Assembly: GCF_002078875.1 (NCBI RefSeq)
Contig: NC_034414.1
Span: 20,104,320 to 20,168,319 of the forward strand
DNA from: Numida meleagris
Lineage: Eukaryota; Chordata; Aves; Galliformes; Numididae
Length of the DNA stretch: 64,000 nucleotides
Direction of reading: 5' to 3'
Made by a program: the position numbers and the translations under genes. Shown one piece after another: positions 25,368 through 38,470 of this stretch. A model generated the notes under the pieces. It was given only the letters and a program-made list of their open reading frames with translations, searched no databases and had not been told where the DNA came from. Positions within the stretch are counted from its first letter, which is position 1; each line of letters opens with the position of its first letter.

Positions 25368-28300
25368 TACATAATATAACACTAGTTACTATAAGACAAA
25401 GACTACAGGCCCTAGATGTCAGATAACTGTGATATGCTTACAGCTGGAAGAACTAATGAACATTTTTTTCATTTCTTAGTCAACTTGAAAACAAATATAC
25501 TCTGCCAGTACTGCAATGAATGCCTTCTCACATCCACATCTATAAGAAATGGCAGGTTTGTTTGGCACTTACAGAAACTTTAGGAAGTCATATTCAAGCC
25601 AATAAGTGTACTACAGTTTTCAGTAGAAGTCTGACATTTGATATTAGCACTTAAGACGAGCGCTTATCTCTGTTATCCATTTTCTGACTTCTGGGGATGC
25701 AAAAGGGAGTTTGGCAGACATTGCTAGCAATTAAACAAGTAGCTGGCATTTTAACACCACAGCTTCTCAGGTTAAATGTGTTTGTCTGCAGCCTTGGCAG
25801 CATAAAGCTTTGCTTCCTTTCTGACACTGTCCTATTGCTGAAGCAGTCCAATACCATGAGGTATTTCCTTTGATTTCTGTATGAAAATAGAGCTACATAC
25901 ACAGATCCTTACATTTTCTCTGTGATTCAAGATATTCTTAGAGACTGAACCAAAGCCAACTTAACAAAATCTTTCATCTACTTCTTGGTTCTTGGACTAT
26001 ATTCTTAATTAGTGTAATCTATGAATTTTTCCAGCTCCTTATCAATATTTATTATGATAGTTACATTTAGATTCATTGACTTCCAGATCATGCTTTAATT
26101 AGACCCCTTGTGTTTTACAGTGTAAAATTGAAGTATAAATTCCACTGCATACTACCACTAACAGCTGTCAACTTTTTTGTGTGTACTAAAACAGATTCCT
26201 GTCAGTACTTGACTCCAATGAGTGATATGTACAGGGAGAACAGGCTGTACAGAAGTGCTGGCTGACAAATAAGTTTCCAGTTTGGAACAGCAAAGGCAGT
26301 TTCCCAAAGGCTTGCATTTGCCACAGAGGAATGAGTGAGCAGCTAGGCCATCTGGGCAGCGAATGCGCCATGATATGTGATGAATCAAGGACACCAAGAC
26401 ATAGGGTGTGGGCAGCACATTTCCTTTGTGGACAGGGAAAAGGGAATTTGCACTGTGTTGTCAAAAAATTTCTGTCACCAAGAGTTGAATTACAATTTCA
26501 TTTCTGTTATGAAACAACTACCAACCAGGCTGATAAAAAATTATAGAAACTGAACAAATATGAGTCTCTTTTTTCTGCAAATTTTTATTAATGTTTGGAA
26601 AATCAGCCAGCTGGGTGCATTCAGAGCAGGTAGAGATTATCACAAAAAGGGGAAAAAGCCTGCAGGCAGACCCCACTATTTCCTTCTAACAGTGACAGCC
26701 ATTATTCTACAACCATGACCATTTAAGATCTGGCACAGAATTCATTTAATATTTAAGCCTCCAGCCGCTGAGTCAGGACAGAACCTGTAGAGCTGCAAAG
26801 GGAAGCCACAGGCACTGATACAGACCTCCAGCCAAACGAGACCTTTGCAAAACTAGATCAGTGTGCTATGTAAATTATTCAAGGGCAGCAAATCACTAGC
26901 AAAATAAATAAATATGTATCCACGCACTAGTATGTAGCATATCACTATTAATAAGTGCAGTGAAGAAAAAACATAGACCAGGAAGAGTAAAAGGGAAGAG
27001 CAGAAGAAAAGGACTAATAGTCACATGCAGCTGGCACCTAAATGGATGAATTCTGTAACTATATTGTATCTATTCATTACATATTCAAAATGTTCAGAGT
27101 CAAAATCAGTGGGGGCTGCAGTAGAAAGATTATTATACTATACATATGACAGCATCTGCTGGCTGCCTCAAGCAGGGCCGTTAGTTTGATTGAACAAATC
27201 CATGAACACAAGGAGTTTTTCCCAGCAAATTTACTGAGGCTGCCTCTTGTGTTACAACAGCACAACAGAGGATCAACTTATCTATACAGATGACTACTAA
27301 AGGAATATGCCATAAGAACTTCTTAGTTACAAATTACCTGAACTACTGGTATAGGCTCTGAAATGACAACAACTTTGGAAATAATAACTGAATTGAATTG
27401 TATTGCCCCATTATGCATAACGTAGCAGCTTTCCCAAAATATTTCAGAAGTGATTCAAGGCTCTGTTTAATCACTTGTACTTCCTCCTAGGCCATCCTAA
27501 AAAGGAACATTAGATCAGTTTTTAACTGTACATTTTAGCACATTCTACTCTTCAGCAATCCAGATATGGAAATTTATGTGTGCTGGCAAATTACATCAAT
27601 TTATTTGCTGTGGTTTAATTTCATTAACACACATGATAGGAGAGATTGTGCTCAACGTCTTTCCTTTTATGTACAAATAACCCCCTGGGCAACATATCAC
27701 ATGAAACACAATTACTGCACATAATAACGTGACACCACAAATAAAAATGTATTTCCTAATTTGGTTATACTCAAAGATGAACAGTTAGTAAGGACACATT
27801 TGGCATGGCATCAGTAATCAGCACAACTTCCCTGGTTAGGTAATAATCTAAAGCATATGATTCCTGGTAGCAGCAGAAGCGGGTGGGGAGCCCATGCTGG
27901 TTCCCAGCCCAATTGCTACATGCTTCTGGCCCATTTCTGTAAAGGGTGAAGTGAGGGCAGCTGCAGAGAAGCACCTTGAGTCACTCCTGTGACAGGTCTG
28001 GGCTCTATACCAGCTCTCCATAGGATAACCTTCCAGTGTTCCTCCAGAACTGCAGCCAATTGATTTGTGAACCCATCTGTTTGGGACATACAGATGCAGG
28101 TTTGGCATCTGTAAAATAAATGTGCCTCCATTTCTTACAAGCTCTTGTAATCTCTATTTTAATGCAGGATAGGTTAGCGATTTCTTGTCTACAGTCTAGG
28201 AACTGATTTAGGATGAGCTACTCCCTGTTCCAAAGAGCTCACAATGCAATGTATTTCATGGCTGCTTTTTAAAGGGCCATTGAATGGACTGACATTGGTA

Positions 28301-29646
28301 GGAAATGGACATTTGAGCAATGGAAGAACTGATGTATGGAGACGTGCGACAGCATGACTGCTGTATCTCAAGTAGCAAAGAGAGTCTGAAAGCCTGGCTG
28401 GGGACGGTCAGCAGCACTGGCACAAGACTGTATGGGGATGCAGCATGGTTGGAATCCATGCTTTTATGACTTTGAAATAATGCTCCCCTCTTCACTGTTA
28501 ATTTCATCTTCACTTGACAAGCATTATCAATGTAGCTGTTTTTTATGTGAGCTAGACCTGAGAAATGCAGTTAAATGAAAACTGTTTCAAAGGCTACTGC
28601 AGGCAGTCCAGTCTTTACACTCCCTGAAGCTCATCTTCTGATTCTCTGAATAATCACCAAGTTTCTGATCCCAGTTGAAGCAAACTTAATGTATAGAATA
28701 AAAGCAAGCAAGACCTATAACTGATATTTATTTCTGCTTTCTCTCCTGACACAATAAGCAACATTTGTCTTCCATATTTACTTCCAGAAACATGTATGCC
28801 ATTTTACACTCATTAAAATACAGACCATATGTATATCTTGGCTTCCATAGCAGTAATCTTGACCCTTCTCTAGAAACTGTTGTACTGTCATTATTAGATG
28901 ACAACTTGTCATTATTAGAAATACACAATGTCAGACCTCAAGGAGTTAATGACATGAGATCAGATACCAGCAATTGTCCCCTATGGGTTAACTGATATTG
29001 TAGTCTTTCCTTGTTGTTCCAGTTACTGTTTAAGAATGCCATGATTTTGTAAGCTTATACATAGGATCGAAATAAGTAAATTGCCTTCTACAGAAAAGCA
29101 GGACCATTTATCAACCCCGGGGATACTGTCAGGAGAAAATAAGGAAAATCAAGAGTAGTAATGCTCTTGATATACTGGTTGATGACACAACAAGATGTAA
29201 AACAGAGCTTGGAAAAAAAAAACAAATTCAGTGAAGGGGTCAGTTTTCTTCAAGATTAGCCCTCTCATGGATATACAAAATAGCCCTTGAGAACTTTGAA
29301 AAAGAGAGAACAAACTTACACACAGACATAAGCGATAGGATACATTTACCCTTTTCGCTGAAATTTTTGGGGTATCAAATATTGACAATGCAGGAAATGT
29401 CAAGTACATATTGTGTGATTAAAGAAATTATTTAGAGTAGAATTGGGACCGACACTAAAAGATTCGAGTTTGGATTTGATTTACAGAGAATCTCAAAGTT
29501 TGGAAACTTAACTGCAGCTTTTGGGCAAAATCAAGTGAGTATATCCATGCTTCAAACTTGCCTTTGCACGGGACAAAGAGACAGAAAAAAGACCACTTTG
29601 AGATTATGGCTCTCAGTCTCAGAAAATGGGTAAGACCAGGAATCAC

Positions 29647-29669
29647 AAAAAAAAAAAAAAAAAAAAAAA
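29647..29669. repeat. poly(A) tract, 23 bp
   Basis: An uninterrupted run of 23 A. The upstream sequence is not recognisable as a retrocopy. Confidence 0.9.
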
Positions 29670-31704
29670 GATACTTTTTTGTTGAAAATAAGGGTTGATA
29701 TGTGACACAGGAAAACTGGATTCAATTTGTTATCTCTGGCATTTCTCTTTCAGCAACAGTTTTTATTTTGGCTAGATCTGTATTTCTGATTCTGTATTCT
29801 AAATAGAAGAAAAAGAATTTCAAGTATTCTAAAAGAATTAATGATAAAAATGTTCTGTGAACATTTTATGCAGCAGCCAGAAGAGCCTTCAGGTAGATGT
29901 CCTTCAATAAGAAAGTCTGAGAAATGTATTCATGTTGAAGCAAATTGCTCATTCCTATTAAAATAAATAAATATAGCTCATGATATGCTCTTGTATGGTC
30001 CTCATAAATATATATTACTCAGATAAATTTTACATTCATTTAGTGTTTAAATAATTCTGTCCTTGTTAATTGCTATACTAATGTGATATTAACATAAATT
30101 TACACAAAATTCCCCTTAAAGTAACAATTTTACAGAGCATATTGGCTTACAAATGTCAGTATGCAAAATATATAAACATAACTGCTGCACAAGGCAAAGT
30201 AATGTGCTGCTCTATTTTATCTTCACCGAAAAATGAAAATAATGGATTTAGGTACGCAGTGCTTCAAAAAGCAACTCGTAGAGTGGAACTAGAGTCAAAT
30301 CAGGCAGAATTTTGTTGGCTGATTCTAAAAAAAAGAACCTGATTCTAGCACAAAACAGAAAAGTACAGTAGTATATCACCAGGTTGAATGCTATTTCAGA
30401 AAAATTCTGCCATTTAAATGTTACAAAAAGAAAACCGATAGCTTTCCTGACAGGTTTGTCCCTATATTAAATAGCTGTATCCCACAGAATTATTTTCCCA
30501 ATCTTATTCTATACTATCACATCTTCTGAATGTGTTTTTGTGTTTTCCCTCATTCGTATACCTTCATTTGTTCAATTATAAAGGGTTTCCAAGGAAGTTA
30601 GTTAGTGACAACTAAACTGAGTGAAATAATAGGCTTATCAGCTATCACTGTTATTTATTTTGTTGCCTCTCCTTAGTGAATTATTTTTTGAAAGAAGACT
30701 TATAAGGCAATATGAAAAATGACACATGATAAAAGTGATTGTTGTAAAATATTAGAAGCATCTCAATAGTACAGTCAAAATAGCTAATGATAATTACTTA
30801 ATGCATCTAAGTATTTATTCCTTCTTAGTAATGTATCATCCACTAATTCTAATAGCTAAGTGCACAGTGAACTGAGTGGAACTTACTTGATTTATTCAGT
30901 ATGCTTTACACTGTTCAACACATTGGCTATAAGGATGTATTTGCAACAAGGTAAAATACTGTGCATCATCTTATGCTGGAAAATACAGGATAAACTGGTC
31001 AGCTTTAGTTAAAATAAGAAATGTAACACAGATGTCCAATTTTTAACTCAAGATCTGAAAGATGTAAATTAAAAGTAATGCTAGCTCTCTGGACAAAACC
31101 ATTTCCCTAGGAAGACTACAGTACTAAACTTATTAATCCTAGACTTAGAAGTCTCAAGAAATAGGTCTGTGGATGTTGAGGGTGAATGATTCTGGAATAA
31201 AAACGTGTATACTTAAATAAAGTGAAATATATTCTGTTCAAATAACAATTTTGATATCTCTTGTCCATGTGCTCTTTGTGATTCCTTTGTTCAATTACCT
31301 GTTGATTGGGTTCAGGAGACCAAATCCATGGGCATAAACACCAATGATTTATCTGGGAGAACTGAGAGGCAGCTAACAGAAAATAAAATGCAATGAAAAA
31401 TGGAATGTTTTCCATGTGATGTCAGAATAATTGAACACTAAATCTCTGAATCTCACAGTAGATGAGAGAAAATCTAAGCTACTCTTTCATTTTAATTGAC
31501 TTTGTAACTAAAGGACAGAGTGAGAGACTGCCAAAAGAGAAAATGAATCCTAGTTTCTGAGAGATGTTTACACAAGTTTTCACATTTACATCTGTTATAG
31601 CCCTTATAAATGGGATTAAAATATTTTACTTATATGGTGAAAAAATTTTATTTAGTCTTTCTTAATCAAATAAATTTAATTTCAAACAAACTGAAACACA
31701 TGCA

Positions 31705-31725
31705 AAAATAAATAAATAAATAAAA
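31705..31725. repeat. (AAAT)n microsatellite
   Basis: About five units of aaat in tandem. Confidence 0.85.
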
Positions 31726-32095
31726 CCCAAACTAGCATGTATTACAAAAACTGGACTTTCTAGCCCCTTACGGAGAATCTCTTTTTAACTTCTACTGAAA
31801 ATGCCTACATTGTGGATTCAGTACTGGTTGTGTTTTTCCAGCTCTAAACAGCTTATGGTTTCGACAATTAGGTCCCCAGGCATTTCCATTAGTATCAGTT
31901 TATTACACGATCAACAGGTCCTGACATAAATATGTAATTTCTGAATAACAAGCAGATAATTGTTGGGCAATTTTTTAATTAAAAAAAATGCATAGATTTT
32001 TTTTTTTCCAAAGATTTCTAAATTGAATTATAAAATAGTTAAAAATGTATGACAAATAGCTTCAGAGGCTGGAATCCTACTTCATCCATGCTCTG

Positions 32096-32265
32096 CTTTA
32101 AGCTGCCAGTCAGCTAAGCACAACATAGCCATTCACTCATCCTTCACCCCCACTCCCCATTAGGATGGAGGAGAGAACTGGGGAAAAAAATCAAACAAAA
32201 TAGAGCTCATAGGTTGAGATAAAAGCTGTTTACTAAGACTGAAAAAGGAGAAAAGAAAAAAAAAT
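32096..32265 (-). mobile_element. partial avian ERV-L-type LTR
   Basis: The plus strand carries gctgccagtcagctaagcac, then cattcactcatcc, taggatggaggagagaactg and ataggttgagataaaagctg followed by tttactaag. This matches, as I recall it, the 3' part of a widespread avian ERV-L LTR in antisense. The rest of the LTR and both termini are missing or unrecognisable, and no target duplication can be defined. Confidence 0.6.
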
Positions 32266-35017
32266 AACAGCTATGGTAACAGTATACATATGTATCAGCA
32301 GAAAGCCTTATTTGGAAAGCCCAGGTGGTACTTCAGTGGTACACAAGACTTGAAACAAAAGTCTAGAAATAGAATGGATTTCAAACTAGAAGAATTATAG
32401 CAGCAATAAAATGGCATTGAAAAATCAGGCAATTTTACTAAGAACTGTGAATATGGTGTACAGATAAATGGGACCTTGACAGCAGGTCTGATAGGCAAAT
32501 CTGACAAATGCTGTGAGGAAATCTAAAAGGAGATTCTGTCAATACACATGAGTATAAATCATTTAAATAGCTGTACCAAGTAACGTAGCAAGATCACTTA
32601 TCTTTTCAAGTTACAGATACATAATGGGGGACAATGAGCAAAGCATAAGACTGCTAAAGTGAACAGCTTTATGTTCAAAACTGTGAACAAAACTTATATC
32701 TACTTTAAAGATTTCTTCTAGTGGCAACTGGTTTATTGCAAAAGGCTAGTGATATGGGTGTAATATAAAAACCTAAAACTTGAAGACAAAATAAAAAAAA
32801 CTAAAAAGATATCTTTGTCTCTTCAGTTCAAGAAGCCTGTATTTGGAAACACCTGCCACCTAATCAGAGCCTCTCTTTTTGACCAGTTCCTAAATTTAAC
32901 CCAATTGGTTCCCCTACTCAGCTCAATAAATTGGTTTTATCAAAGACATGACTCTTGTGTGGCTGAAGATTTTATATCAGAAAGTGTTATAGAATCAATG
33001 TTTTCTTTTTGATACTTGTTTAATTATTTGTGCCATTTAAAAGAATTGATTTTTTTTTTTAACTTGGCATTTGATCAGGACTCTAGCCTTACTAATTATT
33101 ATCCATTACATGAAAAGTAGCTTAGCAGTGCTTCAGCCAGTATGTCTTCACTGAATAGGTAATCAAATTTTCTCTTCTCATAGCTGCCCTACAGTCATTT
33201 GGCTGGTTATCTGCAGTTTTTAGAACCTTTGGGCAGCAAATTGAATGTAGATATGAAAAAATATTAAAAATGAACATGAAAATGTTCAATGTTAGATAAA
33301 GGGCAGGCTGAAGTTCACAAATCTCACTCCATTTTAGCTCAGATTTTGTTTTTGTTTGAACACTACTAGATATTCAAGGCTGTTTTACTGAATGAAATGC
33401 TGAAGATTAGTTATGTGTTTTCAAAAAAGAGTATATTCAAAACATTTTATAATTGTCCTGTTACATCAATTTAATTCTTCTGCCTTTCTTAAAATTAATT
33501 TCTTCCAAAATTCCTGATTTCATTTGCAGTTTATAACTTTGAACAAAAGTTTCATTATGTGTCAGATCTTATTGTAAAAAAAAAAAATAAAAAAAAATTC
33601 TTCAGTGAATATCCTCAAAATAGAGAAAGTTCTGTGCCTCATATCTTAAATGGATCACTCTACCTTCTTTCCAGCACCAATTATGGCATTAAAGAGTGTA
33701 TGGTTAACATTCTGGGCACACACATTCCTGGGAGCCACCACTTCTGTTCATGTGGGCAGTTCCTTTCCTGCTCTCCAGGAGCCCTGAAAATCAGCACACC
33801 AACTTGGAGGGTGCCTAGAACTACACAGAAGTGAGCTCACTGCAAACAGTAATATTTTGAGTCACTAATCATATAGTGTAATTAGGACTGAAAGGGACAC
33901 AAAAATTTATCAGTGTTTCCCGGTGTTCCGTTCAAATTTGTGGTACTATGCAAATGTCTTGCAATGAATTGAACAGCAAAAAATGCAACAGAAATAGTTA
34001 TCAGTCTGTTTTGCTGATAATTCCTTTAACTGTAAACAAGATCTGGTCAGCAGAATTTGAAACATTTCTAGATACCTCTTGGGTTATAGCAAATGCTTTG
34101 GAGGGAGGGATTAGTGTACGTGGAGGTGTAATGGCCAAGTCAAAAGAGGAGGTTGTGGAGAAGGAAGAGCACACTACCACACACTGGAATATTCCTTAAG
34201 TGTTATTTGCGCAAATAAAAATTAAAAATACCTTTTTTTTTCTTCAGCTGAAACAATTATTCCCAATCTTATTTTCTAAAATACGAAAACTTAAAAAAAA
34301 AAAAAAAGTTTTAGGACAGCTAGTCTTTAGATTTCAAAAACTATTTTTAAGATATTGGATTTTTTGTATGAAATCCATATTCGCACACTGTTGATTTTTT
34401 ATTAAAAATCTAGTTTTCATATATACAAGAGACTAGAAATTGATGCAAAATATTTATAACTGTGATAACTAGTTAAGATTACTTTTATCCTTTGCTTTAT
34501 GATCCAGGGAAATTTAATCAGATGCCTTAAACTGGATATTGGCCACATGAGTATTGCTCATTTTATACCACTGGTTAACTGCATACTTATTTCAGAAAGT
34601 CATCAGGAGCAACAGTCTGCTCAGGCTCTTCACATAGCATAGGTGATGACTTTCAATATCTCAGTTACATTTTCAAAACAAAAGTGGGATACTGTTGAAA
34701 GAAACATCTTATTTAATCTGTGTACTGAACTTAAAAAGTCAATAGTTTCCTGCCATCAGTAGGAACAGGAGTGTAAATTCCTAGTCCTTGCTGGGGGCTT
34801 TACTCTTGTGCCTTGCTGAGTTGTGAACACGCTGCTTTTTAATAGTTCGCTTTTTAACAGCTTTGAGCATGAAGCGCTGTTCTTGCCTTGATTTGAAAGC
34901 AGTAGTTAAGAGGCAGACAAGAGAAAGTCGGTGTTTTTCCTGATTGACAAGATTTTAAAGAAGCATCTAGAGTAATTGGAAGCTTAAGTTTCTGTAGCTA
35001 TTAGAATACATACATAT
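32266..35017. other. non-coding DNA
   Basis: No gene or recognised transposon. A-rich runs lie near 33577-33598 and 34292-34306. An exon-like segment after ctaccttctttccag at 33676 lacks a good donor and is not called. Confidence 0.5.
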
Positions 35018-35076
35018 GGAACTAGATGACCCTTGAGGTCTCTTCCAACCCAAGCCACTCTATGTAATGTCATGAT
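35018..35076 (+). mobile_element. CR1 LINE extreme 3' end, plus strand
   Basis: ggaactagatgacccttgag, gtctcttccaacccaagcca and ctctatgtaatgtcatgat match the last 60 bases of CR1 with a decayed tail repeat. It lies 185 bp upstream of the exon candidate at 35262. Confidence 0.75.
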
Positions 35077-35261
35077 CAAAATTAAGAAAGGATTCCAAAC
35101 ATCAATTAGCTAAATTCTAAATTTAATTGTTTTGTCTTTCTAATGGGCAAGAATATCTTTTGGCTCATAATCATTGTTTTTAAGCATGAAATTCTATGTT
35201 CTTCAGTGCTTCTTATATTCTTAATCTTACATATACAAAATGAAAGTTTTCTTTATTTCAG

Positions 35262-35354
35262 GTATTTTCTGTTGACACCTATGGCTATACAAAAATCAAT
35301 TACAAGCCAATTTTAAACACAGTGCGGAATGCCATTCAGAGATACAGAGAAGAA
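35262..35354 (+). CDS. probable internal coding exon of an unidentified host gene, 93 bp
   Basis: The acceptor ttttctttatttcag is followed by 31 whole codons and the donor GAA|gtaaga. Only this frame is open; the other two have stops. The peptide starts VFSVDTYGYTKINY and ends VRNAIQRYREE. It has ordinary globular composition: a Tyr/Thr-rich start, then a charged stretch likely to be helical. Phase is 0 at both ends, so skipping it would keep frame. It has no similarity to CR1, LTR or mariner sequences. I could not place the peptide in a known family. It is the best host coding evidence in the window and implies a plus-strand gene with long introns. A cryptic exon remains possible. Confidence 0.5.
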
Positions 35355-38124
35355 GTAAGATAATCAGGGCAGTGTATGTATATATTAAGAAAAATCTGTG
35401 GAAGAAAGTATATACTGTTAACATTGCTTAAAGTCAAAGCAAGTCTAATGCTTTTGTTTAGAAGACCAGGTCTTTGGGATGGAAAGCTATTGTCACAGAA
35501 ACAGTTGTCATTTTTGTGCCAAGAAAGCTGTGAACAATTCAAGTTTCTTTGCTCAGTTTTAACATTTCTTTGAACTTCTTAGTTCCTGATTTCAGGAGTT
35601 ACAAATCTCAGCTAAGCATAAATTCTTCCCTAACTTCTGAAGACATTCCTGGTAGACAAAAATTCAGAGAGGAACACTGCTAAAAAAATTATCTTAAGTT
35701 ACACTGGAGTGGGATAGTAGGGCCTGAAACTAGCCCTAGATTCCCTCAATTTTGTACTTCCAAAACAGAGCTGGTGAAGATACTTCTTTGTCATCCCATC
35801 TCAGGACTTGTAGCATGCTAGACTCACTAAGAACCAGCCTGGCTGGGACAGAAATTACCATTCCAACTCCAGTGCTAATTATGGAAAAATACTTATAGGT
35901 AACAGAGTAGAAAGTCTATTAAAACAAGACTCCATGTTAATGTTTTTCAGTGCAAGGAATGATATAAAGTTGCAAAATAAACACAAACTTAGCAATTTTT
36001 TTTTCCCAGAACAACGTTATTATCCAAGCACAATTCTTATAATATAAATTGTATAAAAACGATGATTTTCTCAACAATTTCCACTAATGTTTAAAAGGAG
36101 TGAAATCTAATACTAATGGTTTAGATTTTTCAACAGAAAATCTGAAAAAAAAAACAACCTCTGAAGACTGAAATAGCAGGAGGTGAATATATTAAATAAC
36201 ACTCAGATAATCCCATTCCTAAATTCATATAATACTTTTCAGAAATAAAGACAACATAAAATTCAGCAAGCTACTCTGAGAAAGAAAAACAAACAAACAA
36301 AAAACTACTTAACAACGTCCTCTCTACTATATGAATGCATTACTTCATCATTAAATTAATATTCATTTCAGATCCATATCCATTTGAAGGTCACAGTTCT
36401 TAGCTATAAAACCTTAAATAGGCTAAGCCCTCTTGATGCCAAAGACCTCTGCAATTCTGTTAGGCATCTGTGCTTAATGGGGATTCAGCAGTCTGGTTTT
36501 GTTTTGTTTTGTTTTTAATTCTTCCGTGTGCGTGAGCAGCAGTTTATTCTCACCACAATGACCGTGACTGCAAGCTTATTATCAGAAAGATTTTTACAGC
36601 ATCCATATATGAGAATTTGGAGGCACAACTTCTCTTTTCCTGAATTTGTTCAGGTGAACTAATGGGGCAGATGTTAATACTGTGACATTTAAATGTTTAA
36701 AAAGGTTGAGGTAAATTAATAACTCAACCTTCATTCTACATGTTCCATTTATGTTGCTTTTATAAGAAAATGAGGTTGCATTGGGAAATTTTGATAAATA
36801 AAGTACTCATTTTCATCAGAACAAAAACAGGCACAACTGTATAGTTTGATGAAACAGAGTAATAGTATGACATGTACCTTTCAGTGAACAAAATAAAACA
36901 GGTTATATCTTGCCTTATGTCACTGCATCTGATATTTGCAAAATATTCAGTTCCAGAGTGGTTGTGATTTACTTTGTTACTGCACTTCTTTTGTCCAATG
37001 AAGTGGTTAATATAGGGTCAAAGCTCTTTAGAAACTTCTCCACATGTCTCAAGAAGAAAAAATAAATATGATTTTCCTCAGAAGGCTAGACAATTTATTT
37101 CCTTTCAAGTAAGAAGCTTCTTAAGAACAAAGACTAGTTTAAATTCTCAAGTAAATGAAGGTGAACTCAGCTTTGAACTCCACATGTTTTTCCTAGAGTG
37201 CAGTACTATATTCAGATAACGTTGAACAGTGTTTTAGTCTTCAGTGAAATCATTCTAAGTAGCTGCAAGCACAGGCTTCCGAAGAACAAAGAGAGGAACA
37301 TCCTGAAATGCGCTCAGGAGAGTCCTGTGGTTACATTCGTAACAAGTAGAAACTTAATTTCAGTGCATGTTACATGGAATACTGAATTACTTAGTACATT
37401 GCACTGAGAAGACTAAATTGAACCGTAGCAGTTTGTAGAAAAAAACGGAGACATAAAACCAAGGAGCTGTAAGAAAAAAGATGTAGAGGAAAATGGAAAG
37501 CCCTTAGTATGCAGGAGATAATATAAATACAGGAAGTAGTGTGGTGAAGCATCAAATGAGTGGAGTGGATGGAAATGAGAGTAGGATGGACAGAGGTAAT
37601 GTGAGAAAAAATTAGGGCAAAAGCTTTTGCAGAGAGAAAACAGTGAAAGGACTTTAAAAGCCCTGACAATAAGTAATCAACTACTACCCCTGCTAAGGGA
37701 GAACTCTTCAGACAGTGAAAACTGCATAACTCTCAAACAACTCTAACCCTTGTGAAAGTAGTAACAGAAGGCAAAATTTTTTGCTATTCTTATTTTTCAT
37801 CTGTACATATATTGTTACTTCTCCTATCTCTTCCTGTCTGACAGTAAATCATCTTTCTTATCATGAAGTTCATGGAAAAATGGAACAATTAATTTCAAAG
37901 GCCAGGACTCCAGGACTGCCTGAAACCTGAAAGAGCCACCAGCTTCCTTTCCTTCACCCTTAGTTCTTTTCACAACTCAGCACTTGTCTTTTGGATGGTT
38001 GTGACTCTTCACACTTTTAAAGAAACCAGGCAATGATGGGGCAAGAGAGAAAAACCTGTAAGGGGCAAAAAACCGCTCCAAAAATAGAAGACAGAAACAA
38101 GGATAACCAACTGTTAGTATAAAA
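35355..38124. other. non-coding DNA, probably intronic if the exon at 35262 is real
   Basis: No repeat family or further exon is supported here. Open frames are short and AT-rich. Confidence 0.45.
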
Positions 38125-38470
38125 GGAGGTCACTGGCAGAGTTCTGCAGGATGTTGTCTCACTGTCTGTGCTGCTTAACACATTAATAAAGGATGTGGAA
38201 AACGGAGGGAGAAGGAAGGCAGGAAAGATTGCTTCTGATGAGAATTTACTCAAGATGGAAAGGGTAAGGGCAGACAGTAAAGCACTGCTAAAGGACTATA
38301 GAAGACTGACTAATGAAAACAGCATATGAAAATTACTGTAGGGAATTGTAAAGTGATGCACATGGGAATAAAAATATTCTAATTTCACATATAAAATGAT
38401 GGGTTCTGGGCTGACCATTTTTACAACACAGAGCTTATGTTATGATAAACAGTTCAGTGAAAAACCCACT
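38125..38470 (+). mobile_element. old L3/CR1-like LINE relic with reverse-transcriptase remnant
   Basis: In the plus direction 38128-38215 reads TGRVLQDVVSLSVLLNTLIK and on to DVENGG, recognisable as the decayed block around the GVxQGSVLGPxLFN motif of CR1/L3 reverse transcriptases. Further on, ttgtaaagtgatgcacatgg and cacatataaaatgatgggtt match the later part of the same ORF in amniote L3-like elements. Stops and frame shifts are frequent. It is clearly older than the CR1 copies at 44399 and 58216. Confidence 0.65.

Larger units (their letters stand above)
25370..32095. other. AT-rich non-coding DNA
   Basis: No supported gene. Frames at 26158-26546 and 27848-28131 are open on both strands but show no domain, start context or splice structure. 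A 23-bp poly(A) lies at 29647-29669 and an (AAAT)n microsatellite at 31705-31725. Confidence 0.5.

Noticed and set aside
26158..26546. Overlapping open frames on both strands, some Cys-rich
   Set aside because: No domain pattern, no acceptor/donor pair, no repeat family recognised.
27848..28131. Two overlapping minus-strand frames
   Set aside because: No homology recognised; frames compete with each other and lack splice sites.
33676..33834. Exon-like segment after ctaccttctttccag
   Set aside because: The acceptor is good, but there is no convincing donor before the stop and the frame extends upstream into non-coding sequence.
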